Assembly (NCBI RefSeq): GCF_000566685.1
Contig: NZ_AZQN01000004.1
Location: 124,001-188,000, forward strand
Direction of reading: 5' to 3'
Length of the DNA: 64,000 bases
Source: Dyadobacter tibetensis Y620-1
Lineage (GTDB): Bacteria; Bacteroidota; Bacteroidia; Cytophagales; Spirosomataceae
This document shows positions 1-8,941 of this stretch, piece after piece. Each line of letters opens with the position of its first letter. Position 1 is the first letter of the stretch. The notes beneath the pieces were generated by a model. It was not told the DNA's origin, did not search any database, and worked only from the letters and a program-made list of their open reading frames with translations. The translations under genes were made by a program, and so were the position numbers.

Positions 1-269
1 TCGACAATTTTGTAATGCAATGGCAATCCTTCAAAACTAGCCTTAAGCACCTCTTCCACCGAGGCATTGCTCAAACTGACACTGGCTTTAAAACCCCTCA
101 GATCGTCGGGGCTATAGAAGAATACATATTGACTCTGACGCTCCACATGCTCCAGAATCTTTACTATGCTGGCATTATGTTCCTTTACAGTAATTTTCTG
201 AGCAAAACCGGTAGCCTCAACCCTGACTAAAATGGCTGTCAGAAAAAAAGTGACTAATTTGAGTTGCAT
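1..269 (-). CDS. SusC/RagA-like TonB-dependent receptor with STN domain (5' part only)
   Basis: Reading leftwards from an ATG at 269 gives a signal peptide (MQLKLVTFFLTAILVRVEATGFAQ split near the AQ) followed by an STN (secretin/TonB N-terminus) segment, with the typical stretch QYVFFYSPDDL and a VEEVLKASFEGLPLHY ending. The frame is open to the left window edge, so plug and barrel are missing here. In this family the STN domain contacts a FecR anti-sigma factor in the periplasm, and a FecR gene and an ECF sigma gene lie directly upstream in the same orientation. The receptor therefore probably signals its own substrate-induced expression. The substrate cannot be told from this part. Confidence 0.88.
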   Translation of the reverse strand, partial: MQLKLVTFFLTAILVRVEATGFAQKITVKEHNASIVKILEHVERQSQYVFFYSPDDLRGFKASVSLSNASVEEVLKASFEGLPLHYKIV

Positions 270-597
270 AAATATTCTCTTTTTGAGTGGAGCCGACGAG
301 CCATATCCCATAAAAAAGGGGTATAACCAGGCTTTCAAAAGCCAGCTTCTGTGCTCCCTGGCTTTTCCGAGTAGATGAAAATTCATTATATTTACAGGGG
401 TTAAGTTATAACTATTCGATACATCGTAGATGGTGTTGAACACCGGTAGCGGAAAGTGAAAGCAAAAATCTAGGCCGGAGCGGTGCTGAGAACACTACTT
501 CGGCTGCCTTTTTCCCTACCCTTTCATTCAGGGAGGCCTAATCTCGGTTTTCATATGATACAATTAAGGGTTAGGAATAGTTAATACATTTTTTCTT
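270..597. other. Intergenic leader between fecR and the susC-like receptor
   Basis: This 328-base stretch has no credible gene. It contains the overlapping inverted repeats at 330-366, described separately, and a GC-richer imperfect dyad around 472-515 that could fold but has no clean U-run. The gap sits between fecR and the receptor, which read leftwards, so it probably holds the receptor's own promoter and leader. Confidence 0.5.
330..366 (-). promoter_or_regulatory. Two mutually exclusive hairpins upstream of the receptor gene
   Basis: On the plus strand AAAAGCCAG (337-345) is an exact inverted repeat of CTGGCTTTT (358-366), a 9-bp stem with a 12-base loop. The inner part of the same arm (AAAGCC, 338-343) is also the inverted repeat of GGCTTT at 330-335. 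Only one hairpin can form at a time. The site lies in the transcribed leader about 60 bases before the receptor ATG. Such a pair may act as an attenuator or as an RNA-stability element; this is inferred from sequence only. Confidence 0.4.
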
Positions 598-1785
598 TTA
601 TTGGGTTACGAGAATTTTCCCTTTTACTCCCTCCCTGTTAGAAGGCAGCATTTTAAAGTTCACTCCCGCAAATGTTATAATCTCTAGTATCTGCGAAGCG
701 TTGACATTCCGATGTATCTTCCCTGAAAATGTTTTTTGAGGAATGTTACCAGCATATTCCACCTCCACATTATACCAGCGGGCAATTTGATTCATCACTA
801 CCTCGATACGATCGTTATGAAATTGAAATAACCCTTCTTTCCAGGCTGTAGTCTGTGATAGGTCGACTTTCCTTAACTCATAATGACCCTTTTCATTCAA
901 GCTAGCCTGGTCTCCAGGCTTTAAGCTGACCTGGCTGGGCCTCCCCAGAGGCCCCAGCTGAATAGACCCTTCCACCAAGGTGGTCTGTATTTCCGAATCA
1001 TCTAAATAGGCGCTGATATTGAAGGCAGTACCGGTCACGACTACTTCCTCCCGATCCTGTATATTCACGATAAAGGGCAAATCGGCATTCGTGGCAACAT
1101 CGAAGAAGCACTCTCCTGTGACGCGGACCTTCCGAGAATTACCCGCAAAAAATGTGGGGAATTCGATAGAAGACTTAGCATTGAGCCAGACCTGCGTACC
1201 ATCGGGAAGCACTATACGATACTGCCCGCCAGCAGGTGTACTTATAGTATTCAAAATAGGTTTCTGGCTGCCTTTCCCTGCCTGACCTTTCCTATCATAT
1301 TCCAAAAGTCCATCTTCTCGTTTGAGAATGGCTACATCTCCTTGCTGGGCTATAGGTCCGTTGTGCTGCCCGTCCAGCTGCAGCTTACTACCATCCGACA
1401 AGGTTAGTGTTGCAACATTGGAGCCAGGCTCGAAGTCAGAAAGAATCGGGACCTGTGCAAGGGATGTTTTCTCCTTACTACTGCTCATCCAGTATAAACT
1501 TCCGACCAGAGTTAGAATGATGAGAATAGATGCAGCTGCACTAAACCAGGCCTTTTTCCATAATGGCAAAACCTTACTCTTGTCACTGATATTTTCTGAA
1601 ATATGATCGGCCATAGCCCAGCCTAATGCATTTTGCTGTTCGGGGTGCAGGGAGTCAAGGATGTCGGGATGATCTTCAAAATAGGTATAATATCGGTCCA
1701 CAAACTGCCGTTCAGCTTCTGTAGCTGTCCCTTCGACATAACGTCTGATTAATTCTTTTAAATGTTGCTTATTCTGAAGGTCCAT
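598..1785 (-). CDS. FecR family anti-sigma factor
   Basis: This inner-membrane anti-sigma regulator fits the cell-surface signalling family. From the preferred start MDLQNKQHLKELI (ATG at 1785; an earlier in-frame start at 1824 adds 13 unlikely residues) the protein is about 395 aa. A cytoplasmic N-terminal segment with VEGTATEAERQ is followed by one membrane helix (about 79-100). Next come the FecR domain (GGQYRIVLPDGTQVWLNAKS, FVVNIQ-like and GTAFNI stretches) and a C-terminal DUF4974 domain (LFQFHNDRIEVVMNQIARWY). It lies between the sigma gene and the STN-type receptor. The family binds the sigma factor until the receptor signals substrate binding. Confidence 0.95.
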   Translation of the reverse strand: MDLQNKQHLKELIRRYVEGTATEAERQFVDRYYTYFEDHPDILDSLHPEQQNALGWAMADHISENISDKSKVLPLWKKAWFSAAASILIILTLVGSLYWMSSSKEKTSLAQVPILSDFEPGSNVATLTLSDGSKLQLDGQHNGPIAQQGDVAILKREDGLLEYDRKGQAGKGSQKPILNTISTPAGGQYRIVLPDGTQVWLNAKSSIEFPTFFAGNSRKVRVTGECFFDVATNADLPFIVNIQDREEVVVTGTAFNISAYLDDSEIQTTLVEGSIQLGPLGRPSQVSLKPGDQASLNEKGHYELRKVDLSQTTAWKEGLFQFHNDRIEVVMNQIARWYNVEVEYAGNIPQKTFSGKIHRNVNASQILEIITFAGVNFKMLPSNREGVKGKILVTQ

Positions 1786-1937
1786 TCTCAGGATACGGTC
1801 AAGAAAAATAATAGGACGCATCATTCCATAAAGAAAGGTCCTATCTAGTTGTACCGAGAATGTGTAAAACTCCCAAATAAATTTGAAAAAAATTTCACAA
1901 ACATTAAAAGGATTAAGGAATCCTTCGGCAAATAGAC

Positions 1938-2522
1938 CTATCTACTGAGACAATCACCCAGAAATGGAAGAAAAAGCAGAACTTTCCCCAACTGCCCTTT
2001 CAGGCTATGGGAGGCAGTTGTTAGCTGATTCTGGACGGTCTTTTGGGATATATCAAGCATGAGGGCTATATCAGAAGTATTATGCCCTTCCATATAATGC
2101 AGTAAAAAAATTTCACGTCGCTTTTCAGGTAAGGTTGCCACCCAGCACTCGAATAAAGCTCTGGCTTCTGCTTCTCTGATGGAGTCGTCGGCATAAGAGC
2201 TGCAGGCAAGGGAAACGGGTAGCTGATCGACAAAATAGGAACGTTCCTGACTTCTGCTGACCATTTTTATAACCTGAAAACGCACGGCGGTATGAAGATA
2301 GGCTTGAAGATTCTCAATTTCGAGGCTGCGTTTACGTTCCCACAAATCGGTAAAAATATTCTGAACAATATCCTGTGCCTGCTCTAGGTCCTGTAAGCGT
2401 TTAAACGCAGCATTTAAAAGGGCCTTCCAGTAGCGTTGGTAGATTTCGCTAAAGGCGCTCGCATCACCCTCTCTCAAGAGTAAAATTAGCTCCTTATCAT
2501 GATGTATACCTTCATAGGACAT
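1938..2522 (-). CDS. RNA polymerase ECF-type sigma factor (sigma-70 family)
   Basis: The protein has a region 2 segment (AFSEIYQRYWKALLNAAFKR, then EQAQDIVQNIFTDLWERK) and a region 4 helix-turn-helix (LPEKRREIFLLHYMEGHNTS, then DIALMLDISQKTVQNQL). This is the Bacteroidetes ECF type with a spaced sigma-2/sigma-4 pair and about 194 aa. I chose the ATG at 2522 (MSYEGIHHDKE). An upstream in-frame ATG at 2579 would add a hydrophobic 19-residue leader that makes no sense for a sigma factor. It is followed by fecR and a SusC-like receptor, the usual order for a sigma/anti-sigma/receptor switch. Confidence 0.95.
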   Translation of the reverse strand: MSYEGIHHDKELILLLREGDASAFSEIYQRYWKALLNAAFKRLQDLEQAQDIVQNIFTDLWERKRSLEIENLQAYLHTAVRFQVIKMVSRSQERSYFVDQLPVSLACSSYADDSIREAEARALFECWVATLPEKRREIFLLHYMEGHNTSDIALMLDISQKTVQNQLTTASHSLKGQLGKVLLFLPFLGDCLSR

Positions 2523-2759
2523 AATAACAGGGATAAGTAGGAGACAAGAAACCTGAATAAGAATTACTATATGCGGCAACCCAAATTTTATAAAAAAATT
2601 TCAAAATGCCACATTCATTTTAAAATTAATATAGAATAGCCTTCATAAAATTTCCGAAGAATTTTGTAACCTTAGGGTAAGAAACTATCCAATCATCACT
2701 ACTCAAGCCATATTTAAACTATGGTTCGTTTACCCGTCACAGAAGACCGGCCAAACTAG

Positions 2760-2993
2760 CTACTGCCGTTGCTGAAGCCCCTTGATCAGATACATAAGGT
2801 CATTAAGTCGAATGATATACATGGTTTGCAGCAGGTTCCCGAGTTTACCATCCGGAAAGCCCTTTCTTTCAAACCACTCCAGATAACTGACCGGTAAATC
2901 CATTATCAACCAGTCCTTATATTTGCCAAATGGCATTCGATAATGGAGTAATGCTCTTAAAATCTCGGGGTCGGGTAATGAAGGATCTGTCAT
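2760..2993 (-). CDS. DUF3820 family small protein
   Basis: This 77-aa protein carries the DUF3820 signature: MPFGKYKDWLIMDLPVSYLE near the middle, followed by WFERKGFPDGKLGNLL. The family is widespread, and no biochemical role that I know of is established. Its ATG overlaps the TGA stop of the upstream nicotinate phosphoribosyltransferase gene by four bases (ATGA), so the two are almost certainly translated together. That pairing is the only functional hint here. Confidence 0.85.
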   Translation of the reverse strand: MTDPSLPDPEILRALLHYRMPFGKYKDWLIMDLPVSYLEWFERKGFPDGKLGNLLQTMYIIRLNDLMYLIKGLQQRQ

Positions 2994-4483
2994 ATAGGTT
3001 TAGCGACCTGACCAGAAGGCTGGCCTCCTGCACGTGAAGCGAAAATGAGTTCGGTTTTGATGTCAAAAAGCCTCTTTTCCAGGCCCACAGGATAGGTATG
3101 CGGATTTACAAATCGCTTGATACCCTGGTGAAAATTCCTCAACTGATCCTGTACTCTCCTCTTACTATCTTCTATAGAAGGTTGATCATAAATCAGATTA
3201 CCATTACTAAAAACGGGTTGTAGCAGGTCCTCGTATTCAAGTTCATTCTCAAAACTCCTGTTTTTGGTGAAGTCGTAGGGATCTACCATAAGGGCATTCC
3301 CGCCTTTATATTGATCTATATCGTAAATCATATCGGCCAAAAATCCCTTAGCATCTCTGTATCGACGAACCTGCTGGACTCCGGGGGTGGAAACTTTAAT
3401 GGCTTGCTCCGAAAGTTTTATTTTATATTCCCACGGCCCACGAGGATCTCGTATGGCAGCTAACTTATATACACCACCCAAGGCGGGTTGATCGAAAGCC
3501 GTGACCAGCTTCGTACCAATCCCCCATACATCAATCTTGGCTCCCTGTATTTTCAGGCTGTCCATAATGTATTCGTCCAGATCGTTGCTGGCAACGATGG
3601 ATGTAGACCCAAATCCTGCTTCGTCCAATAACTTGCGGGCTTCAATACTCAGGTAAGCAAGATCCCCGGAGTCCAAACGAATTCCCGCCAGGTCATACCC
3701 TCTTTCCTTTAGTTGCCTTCCTACCATAATGGCATTTTTCACACCTTGCAAGGTATCATAGGTATCAACGAGCAAGTTGGTATTATTGGGCAGATAACGG
3801 GCATAGGTTTCAAAGGCCTCCAATTCCGAATCGAAGGTCATGACCCAGCTATGGGCATGAGTACCTTTTACCGGAATACCATATAATTTTCCCGCCAATA
3901 CATTGGAAGTGGCATCTACCCCACCGATATAAGCTGCCCGACTGGCAGTCATCCCTCCGTCGGGCCCCTGCGCCCGACGGAGGCCAAATTCCATCAGGGT
4001 ATCCTTCTGGGCTACCAGCCGCATCCGCGCTGCTTTGGTGGCTATCAAGGTCTGGAAATTGATTAAATTCAACAAGGGTGTTTCCAGGAGCTGACATAAC
4101 ATGATAGGTCCCTGGATGCGTAGTAAAGGCTCATTGGGGAACACAACCGTACCTTCTGGTACGGCATCAATATGGCAGTCTAGCTTTAGCTCTCCAAGAT
4201 ATTTCAGAAATGCAGGCTCAAACAAGGCCTCACCATCGCTACCTGTAAGTGACCCCAAATATTCTAAGTCCGATTGATCGAAACCAAAGGCGGATATATA
4301 CTCTATCACACTACCTAAGCCGCAGGCTATGGTGAATCCCCCCTGAAAAGGATGCTTTCTGAAATACAGGTTAAAGACGGCCTCTTTTCCCGCCATACCA
4401 GATTTCCAATAACCATAAGCCATTGTCAGCTGATATAGATCAGTGAGCAGGCCCAAAGAGGTGTCGTATAATTTATTAATCAT
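2990..4483 (-). CDS. pncB: Nicotinate phosphoribosyltransferase
   Basis: The enzyme makes nicotinate mononucleotide from nicotinate and PRPP with ATP hydrolysis, the salvage entry to NAD. The 497-aa protein has the family N-terminus (LLTDLYQLTMAYGYW), the AARMRL region, GTHAHSWVM near residue 208 (the conserved histidine segment), LVDTYDT, and IRLDSGDL. I prefer the ATG at 4483 (MINKLYDTSLGLLTDLY) over a TTG eight codons earlier. Its stop overlaps the start of the DUF3820 gene. No NadR-type regulator or NAD riboswitch is visible upstream. Confidence 0.95.
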   Translation of the reverse strand: MINKLYDTSLGLLTDLYQLTMAYGYWKSGMAGKEAVFNLYFRKHPFQGGFTIACGLGSVIEYISAFGFDQSDLEYLGSLTGSDGEALFEPAFLKYLGELKLDCHIDAVPEGTVVFPNEPLLRIQGPIMLCQLLETPLLNLINFQTLIATKAARMRLVAQKDTLMEFGLRRAQGPDGGMTASRAAYIGGVDATSNVLAGKLYGIPVKGTHAHSWVMTFDSELEAFETYARYLPNNTNLLVDTYDTLQGVKNAIMVGRQLKERGYDLAGIRLDSGDLAYLSIEARKLLDEAGFGSTSIVASNDLDEYIMDSLKIQGAKIDVWGIGTKLVTAFDQPALGGVYKLAAIRDPRGPWEYKIKLSEQAIKVSTPGVQQVRRYRDAKGFLADMIYDIDQYKGGNALMVDPYDFTKNRSFENELEYEDLLQPVFSNGNLIYDQPSIEDSKRRVQDQLRNFHQGIKRFVNPHTYPVGLEKRLFDIKTELIFASRAGGQPSGQVAKPI

Positions 4484-4906
4484 CTTATCGTATTCATTGC
4501 AAACCAATTTATCCCCTATTTACTAAAATATTATCGCTATAGCCAGCGAAAGCTTATTTTACCTCCTGCTCAGACTCATTTTTCTCGCTTACCTCGGCCC
4601 TGAGGGTTAATATTTCGGAGTTTATATGCATTTCTGAACCAGTTATCGACCCAGAAATACCGCTTACACATCAAAAATTGATTTTTTTAACCCATCGTGC
4701 AACCTTTGTAACACAGCGGCCATCCTTACCCCGGAGTATATTTCACAACATCATAATGATTAACCATTCATCCAAAATCAGAACCATTTGTGTATTAAAA
4801 GGTTCTATGTTATACAAAGTACCTACTTTTACAATGTAAACAAAAAGAACGCCGGCCAGCGCAAAGTAAGAGGAAAGCAAAAACAAAGATATACCATCTA
4901 TTAGCC
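4484..4906. other. Divergent intergenic region between pncB and an outer-membrane barrel gene
   Basis: This 423-base AT-rich region separates two divergent genes and must contain promoters for both. I see no RNA gene and no exact TTG-N19-TAnnTTTG promoter. The stretch 4787-4819 (TTTG, 20 bases, then TATACAAAG) is a weak match to the Bacteroidetes promoter for the rightward gene and is not claimed as one. Confidence 0.4.
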
Positions 4907-7345
4907 ATGAAAAATTATCCATTAATACTGATAGCCCTGCTATTCGGTACCCTAACTACTTTTGCCCAAACCTCCCAAGGGGAGATAACTGGCCAACTAT
5001 TTGATGAGAAGGGAGCACCCTTCCCATTTGTCAACATGCTCCTGCTCCACGGCAGCGATTCCACACTTATAAAGGGGGTAATTACCGATGAGAAAGGTCA
5101 ATACCGCTTTGAAAGCATTAAAAATGGAGAATACATTGCTCAGGCTTCTATGGTTGGTTACCAAAAAGAATTTACAAATAAATTCAAGGTCGAATCAGCC
5201 TCTGTTAAACTGCCCGACATTAATATGCATCCGGAGTCACAAGCCCTTGGAGAAGTTACGGTGGTGGCCAAAAAGCCATTTATTGAACAACAGATAGACC
5301 GGACCGTTCTCAACGTGGAGAATAGTATTGTATCGGCGGGAGCCACTGCTTTAGAGGTGCTCGAAAGGGCTCCTGGCGTAACGGTCGATCAACAAAACGA
5401 GCAACTTAAACTCCGTGGAAAGGGAGGTGTTATTGTACAGATCGATGGCAAACAGACATTTTTATCTCAACAGGAGCTAATTGCTTTACTTCGAAACACG
5501 CCGAGTGACAATATTGAAAAAATCGAACTTATTACCAATCCAAGTTCCAAATACGACGCTGCCGGCAATTCTGGCATCATCAATATTAAGATGAAAAGGA
5601 ACAAAAATTTTGGTACCAATGGAAATATCAGTTTAGGGCTCACTCATTCCAGGTTTCCAAGAACGAATGTTACCGCGGCATTGAATCATCGGGTCGGCAA
5701 AATAAGCAGCTTTATAAGCCTGGGTACTTTCTACAATAAGGGATTTAATAATAACGACATTTACAGGAAAATCCCTTATGAAGACAAGGTTACCATTTTC
5801 GATCAGCGTACTGAGCGTGTAATGGAATCTAAATACCATAATATCAGGGCCGGTTTCGATTATTATGCTACAGAAAAAACTACCATTGGCGTGCTCGTCT
5901 CCGGGTTTCTTAACGACTGGGGAACGGTAAGCGGCCAAACGAACACGAAAATATTAAACCAGGATCTTCAACTGGACCGGACCTTTAACACGCAAATCGA
6001 CAATGCAGGTAAGCTCAATAATGTAACGGCAAATCTCAATCTAAAGCATCAGTTCGACAGCAACGGTAAGGAACTTACAATGGATGCGGATTATGTAAAA
6101 TACGGAGGTAAAAAGTATAGCAACCTTAACACCAGGTACTTTAGTGTGGGGGGCGAGCAAATCGGGGCATCCGAAGAGGTTAGAAACAACATGCCTTCAG
6201 ACATACAGATTGGGACTTTTAAATTAGATTATACACAACCTCTGGGTAAAGGAAAATTTGAAACCGGCTTAAAAACCAGCTATGTTACTTCAGACAATGA
6301 TATGATTTTTGAGATCAAGAATGACACATGGGAAATAGACCCATCCCGTTCCAATCAATTTATCTATACTGAAAATATTAACGCAGCCTATTTGAATTAC
6401 AGCGGTTCCTTAACCAAACGGATAAAGTATCAACTGGGTCTGCGGGGAGAGCATACGCATTCCCTTGGAAATTCGGTGACCTTAAACAGTAAAACGGATC
6501 GGAACTACCTAAATATATTCCCGAGCGTGTTTATCTCGAACCAACTGGACACCAATAATGTAATAAATCTATCGTATAGTCGCCGCATCGACCGGCCAAA
6601 CTATCAATCGCTTAACCCCTTTGAATTCTATTTGGACCCATATACTTTTTCTAAAGGAAACCCAAATCTTAGACCTCAGTATACCAATTCGTTTCAATTG
6701 ATTCATGTATTCAAGAATGCCGTAAATACCACCCTGGCGTACAGCCGTATCAAGGATGTAATTTCAAATGAGCTTCCTCAGCAGATCGCCTCGGAGAATA
6801 AGACATTTGTAACTTCACAAAATCTGGATACACAGGACAATTTTAGCGTCACCGTTTCCATGCCCATACCGGTTAAAAAATGGTGGAACATACAAACGAA
6901 TCTTACGGGTACATATGACCATTATGATTCTTATTATCTGCAGGAGAAGCTCGAAATCAAGCAATATTCCTGGAATATTTACGCCAATAATCAATTTACC
7001 TTACCCAACGACTGGTCCTTCGAGCTCTCGGGATGGTATAATAGTAAAAGTTTTTACGGGTTGTATAGAGCAATGCCCATGGGGATGATCAATGCGGGGG
7101 TACAGAAAAAAGTCTTCAATAAGAAAGGCAGTGTTCGGTTCAATGTCAATGATATTTTTTGGACGAACCAGTTTAGGGGACATGCACAATATAAAGACAT
7201 AGACTTCACTGTAAAATCGCAATGGCCGAGTAGGCAATTTCGGGTAACATTTACCTATAATTTTGGAAATCAAAATGTAAAGGGTGCCCGGCAGCGTCAA
7301 ACCGGCTCAGACGATATGCAAAAGCGTGCAGGAGGAGGTAATTAA
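4907..7345 (+). CDS. Outer-membrane beta-barrel protein with carboxypeptidase-like N-terminal domain (TonB-receptor-like)
   Basis: A signal peptide (MKNYPLILIALLFGTLTTFAQ) precedes a carboxypeptidase-D regulatory-like beta-sandwich (about 25-110: GEITGQLFDEKGAPFPFVNM). A plug-like segment follows (LGEVTVVAKKPFIEQQIDRT, then LEVLERAPGVTVD and SSKYDAAGNSGIINIKMK). The long C-terminal barrel is of the outer-membrane-barrel-3 type and ends in FRVTFTYNFGNQ with a basic Gln/Gly tail. At 812 aa it has the usual size for this group. Cargo is unknown. There is no SusD partner next to it, so it is a solitary receptor-like protein rather than part of a Sus pair. Confidence 0.88.
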   Translation: MKNYPLILIALLFGTLTTFAQTSQGEITGQLFDEKGAPFPFVNMLLLHGSDSTLIKGVITDEKGQYRFESIKNGEYIAQASMVGYQKEFTNKFKVESASVKLPDINMHPESQALGEVTVVAKKPFIEQQIDRTVLNVENSIVSAGATALEVLERAPGVTVDQQNEQLKLRGKGGVIVQIDGKQTFLSQQELIALLRNTPSDNIEKIELITNPSSKYDAAGNSGIINIKMKRNKNFGTNGNISLGLTHSRFPRTNVTAALNHRVGKISSFISLGTFYNKGFNNNDIYRKIPYEDKVTIFDQRTERVMESKYHNIRAGFDYYATEKTTIGVLVSGFLNDWGTVSGQTNTKILNQDLQLDRTFNTQIDNAGKLNNVTANLNLKHQFDSNGKELTMDADYVKYGGKKYSNLNTRYFSVGGEQIGASEEVRNNMPSDIQIGTFKLDYTQPLGKGKFETGLKTSYVTSDNDMIFEIKNDTWEIDPSRSNQFIYTENINAAYLNYSGSLTKRIKYQLGLRGEHTHSLGNSVTLNSKTDRNYLNIFPSVFISNQLDTNNVINLSYSRRIDRPNYQSLNPFEFYLDPYTFSKGNPNLRPQYTNSFQLIHVFKNAVNTTLAYSRIKDVISNELPQQIASENKTFVTSQNLDTQDNFSVTVSMPIPVKKWWNIQTNLTGTYDHYDSYYLQEKLEIKQYSWNIYANNQFTLPNDWSFELSGWYNSKSFYGLYRAMPMGMINAGVQKKVFNKKGSVRFNVNDIFWTNQFRGHAQYKDIDFTVKSQWPSRQFRVTFTYNFGNQNVKGARQRQTGSDDMQKRAGGGN

Positions 7346-7384
7346 GGTTTTGGAAGTAAAAATTAGTTAGGTTTGTTATGAAGT

Positions 7385-7413
7385 AAAGCCATCTCGCGGT
7401 GCGGGATGGCTTT
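7385..7413. terminator. Shared terminator between convergent genes
   Basis: AAAGCCATC (7385-7393) and GATGGCTTT (7405-7413) form a perfect 9-bp stem with an 11-base loop, midway between the convergent barrel gene and pgk. The short A and T runs on the flanks suit weak termination from both sides. Confidence 0.7.
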
Positions 7414-7440
7414 CTCGTATTTCCAAAAAATCAGTTGCGA

Positions 7441-8631
7441 TTACCCCCGTAATGCGGCCACACCAGGAAGCTCTTTTCCTTCCATATATTCAAGGAGAGC
7501 GCCTCCACCAGTAGATACATAGCTCACGCGATCACCGTAACCAGCATTATTGATTGCTGATGCGGAGTCCCCTCCACCGATAAGAGAAAAGGCATCATTC
7601 TCTTCGGTAGCTTTCACTACAGTCTCGGCAATAGCATTGGTACCTTCAGCAAAGCTAGGGAATTCAAAAACTCCCATAGGCCCATTCCACAAGACAGTCT
7701 TAGATTTGGCGATAATTTCTGAGAACAACTTAATCGTCTCAGGACCAATATCCAGGCCTTCCCAGCCATCAGGTATTTTGCCTACACCCACCACTTGTTT
7801 GTTGGCATCGTTGCTAAAATCATCGGCTACCAGATTGTCTACAGGAAGCACCAGGTTCACGCCTTTTTCAGCCGCCTTCTTAATCAATTCCAGCGTCAAA
7901 TCCATCTTATCGGCTTCCAATAAGGAATTTCCGATATTGCCTCCCCGAGCCTTGGAAAAAGTATAAGACATTCCTCCTCCAATAATCAGGTTGTCAACTT
8001 TATCTAACAGGCGCTCGATAATCAATATTTTATCCGATATTTTTGCTCCGCCCATAATAGCGGTAAAGGGGCGCTCAGAGTGTTCGAGCAACCTTTCGGC
8101 ATTGTCTAGCTCGGCCTGCATGACATAGCCGCATACTTTATCTGTGAAGAACTTACCAATAACCGCTGTTGAGGCATGAGCACGATGGGCAGTACCAAAT
8201 GCATCCATTACCCATACATCTCCAAGTTTTGATAGCTTTTCAGCAAAAGATTCGTCTCCTTTTTCCTCTTCTTTATAGAACCTCAGGTTTTCCAAAAGCA
8301 AAACTTCTCCAGCGGCCAGATTAGCAGCTAGTTCAGAGGCTTGGTCACCTATGCAATCCTCAGCAAACTTAACAGTCTTACCCAAAATCAATGAAAGAGG
8401 GTTAACCAAATGCTTTAATGAAAATTTCTCAGTAGGCCCATCCTTCGGTCGCCCCAAATGGGACATGAGAATAACAGATCCACCGTCGTTTAATATTTTT
8501 GTGATAGTAGGGATAGTTGCCCGGATTCTGGTGTCGTCGGTGATCTCAAATTTGTCATTCAAGGGAACGTTGAAGTCTACCCGAACCAAAGCCTTTTTTC
8601 CGGAAAAATTGTAGGAATCTAATGTAATCAT
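7441..8631 (-). CDS. pgk: Phosphoglycerate kinase
   Basis: This glycolytic enzyme transfers phosphate from 1,3-bisphosphoglycerate to ADP in the cytoplasm. The substrate-side motifs [11 protein letters not shown] and [12 protein letters not shown] sit in the N-terminal domain. The nucleotide side shows [32 protein letters not shown] and the C-terminal [16 protein letters not shown] and [13 protein letters not shown]. Translation should start at the ATG at 8631 ([13 protein letters not shown], 396 aa), which matches the family. The ATG nine codons upstream adds residues not normally found. All catalytic segments are present. Confidence 0.97.
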   Translation of the reverse strand: MITLDSYNFSGKKALVRVDFNVPLNDKFEITDDTRIRATIPTITKILNDGGSVILMSHLGRPKDGPTEKFSLKHLVNPLSLILGKTVKFAEDCIGDQASELAANLAAGEVLLLENLRFYKEEEKGDESFAEKLSKLGDVWVMDAFGTAHRAHASTAVIGKFFTDKVCGYVMQAELDNAERLLEHSERPFTAIMGGAKISDKILIIERLLDKVDNLIIGGGMSYTFSKARGGNIGNSLLEADKMDLTLELIKKAAEKGVNLVLPVDNLVADDFSNDANKQVVGVGKIPDGWEGLDIGPETIKLFSEIIAKSKTVLWNGPMGVFEFPSFAEGTNAIAETVVKATEENDAFSLIGGGDSASAINNAGYGDRVSYVSTGGGALLEYMEGKELPGVAALRG

Positions 8632-8851
8632 ATGATTGTAAAGTTGTTTTCCATTCAAAACAAATGTAATTTAATTCTGAATAATATGCTACGTTATGTT
8701 GAAAAGGAGCCATCAAGACTTATAAAAATACAATTATTACAAAATATTATTCCAGAAACCTGCAGTTTTTACAAATTTTTAAGAAGTTTAGGCATCCCAT
8801 AGCTGGCCTAGGATATGATAATTGAAGCCAGCCACCCCATTGACCTTTGGA

Positions 8852-8893
8852 GAAGCTCCCCGATGAATAGGACTTGCTAATGCTGGGAGCTTC
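8852..8893 (+). terminator. Orphan terminator-like hairpin upstream of the nuclease gene
   Basis: GAAGCTCCC (8852-8860) pairs exactly with GGGAGCTTC (8885-8893) and is followed by CATTATTTTTAT, a U-rich tail on the plus strand only. No rightward gene ends between the previous terminator (7413) and this point, apart from sequence antisense to pgk. It therefore closes either a short unannotated RNA starting after about 8640 or a leader of the nuclease gene starting at 8942. Apart from this hairpin I see nothing in the 310-base gap 8632-8941. Confidence 0.45.
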
Positions 8894-8941
8894 CATTATT
8901 TTTATCTAAATTTATAAAGACAAATTAAGTGTTTCCGAGCC

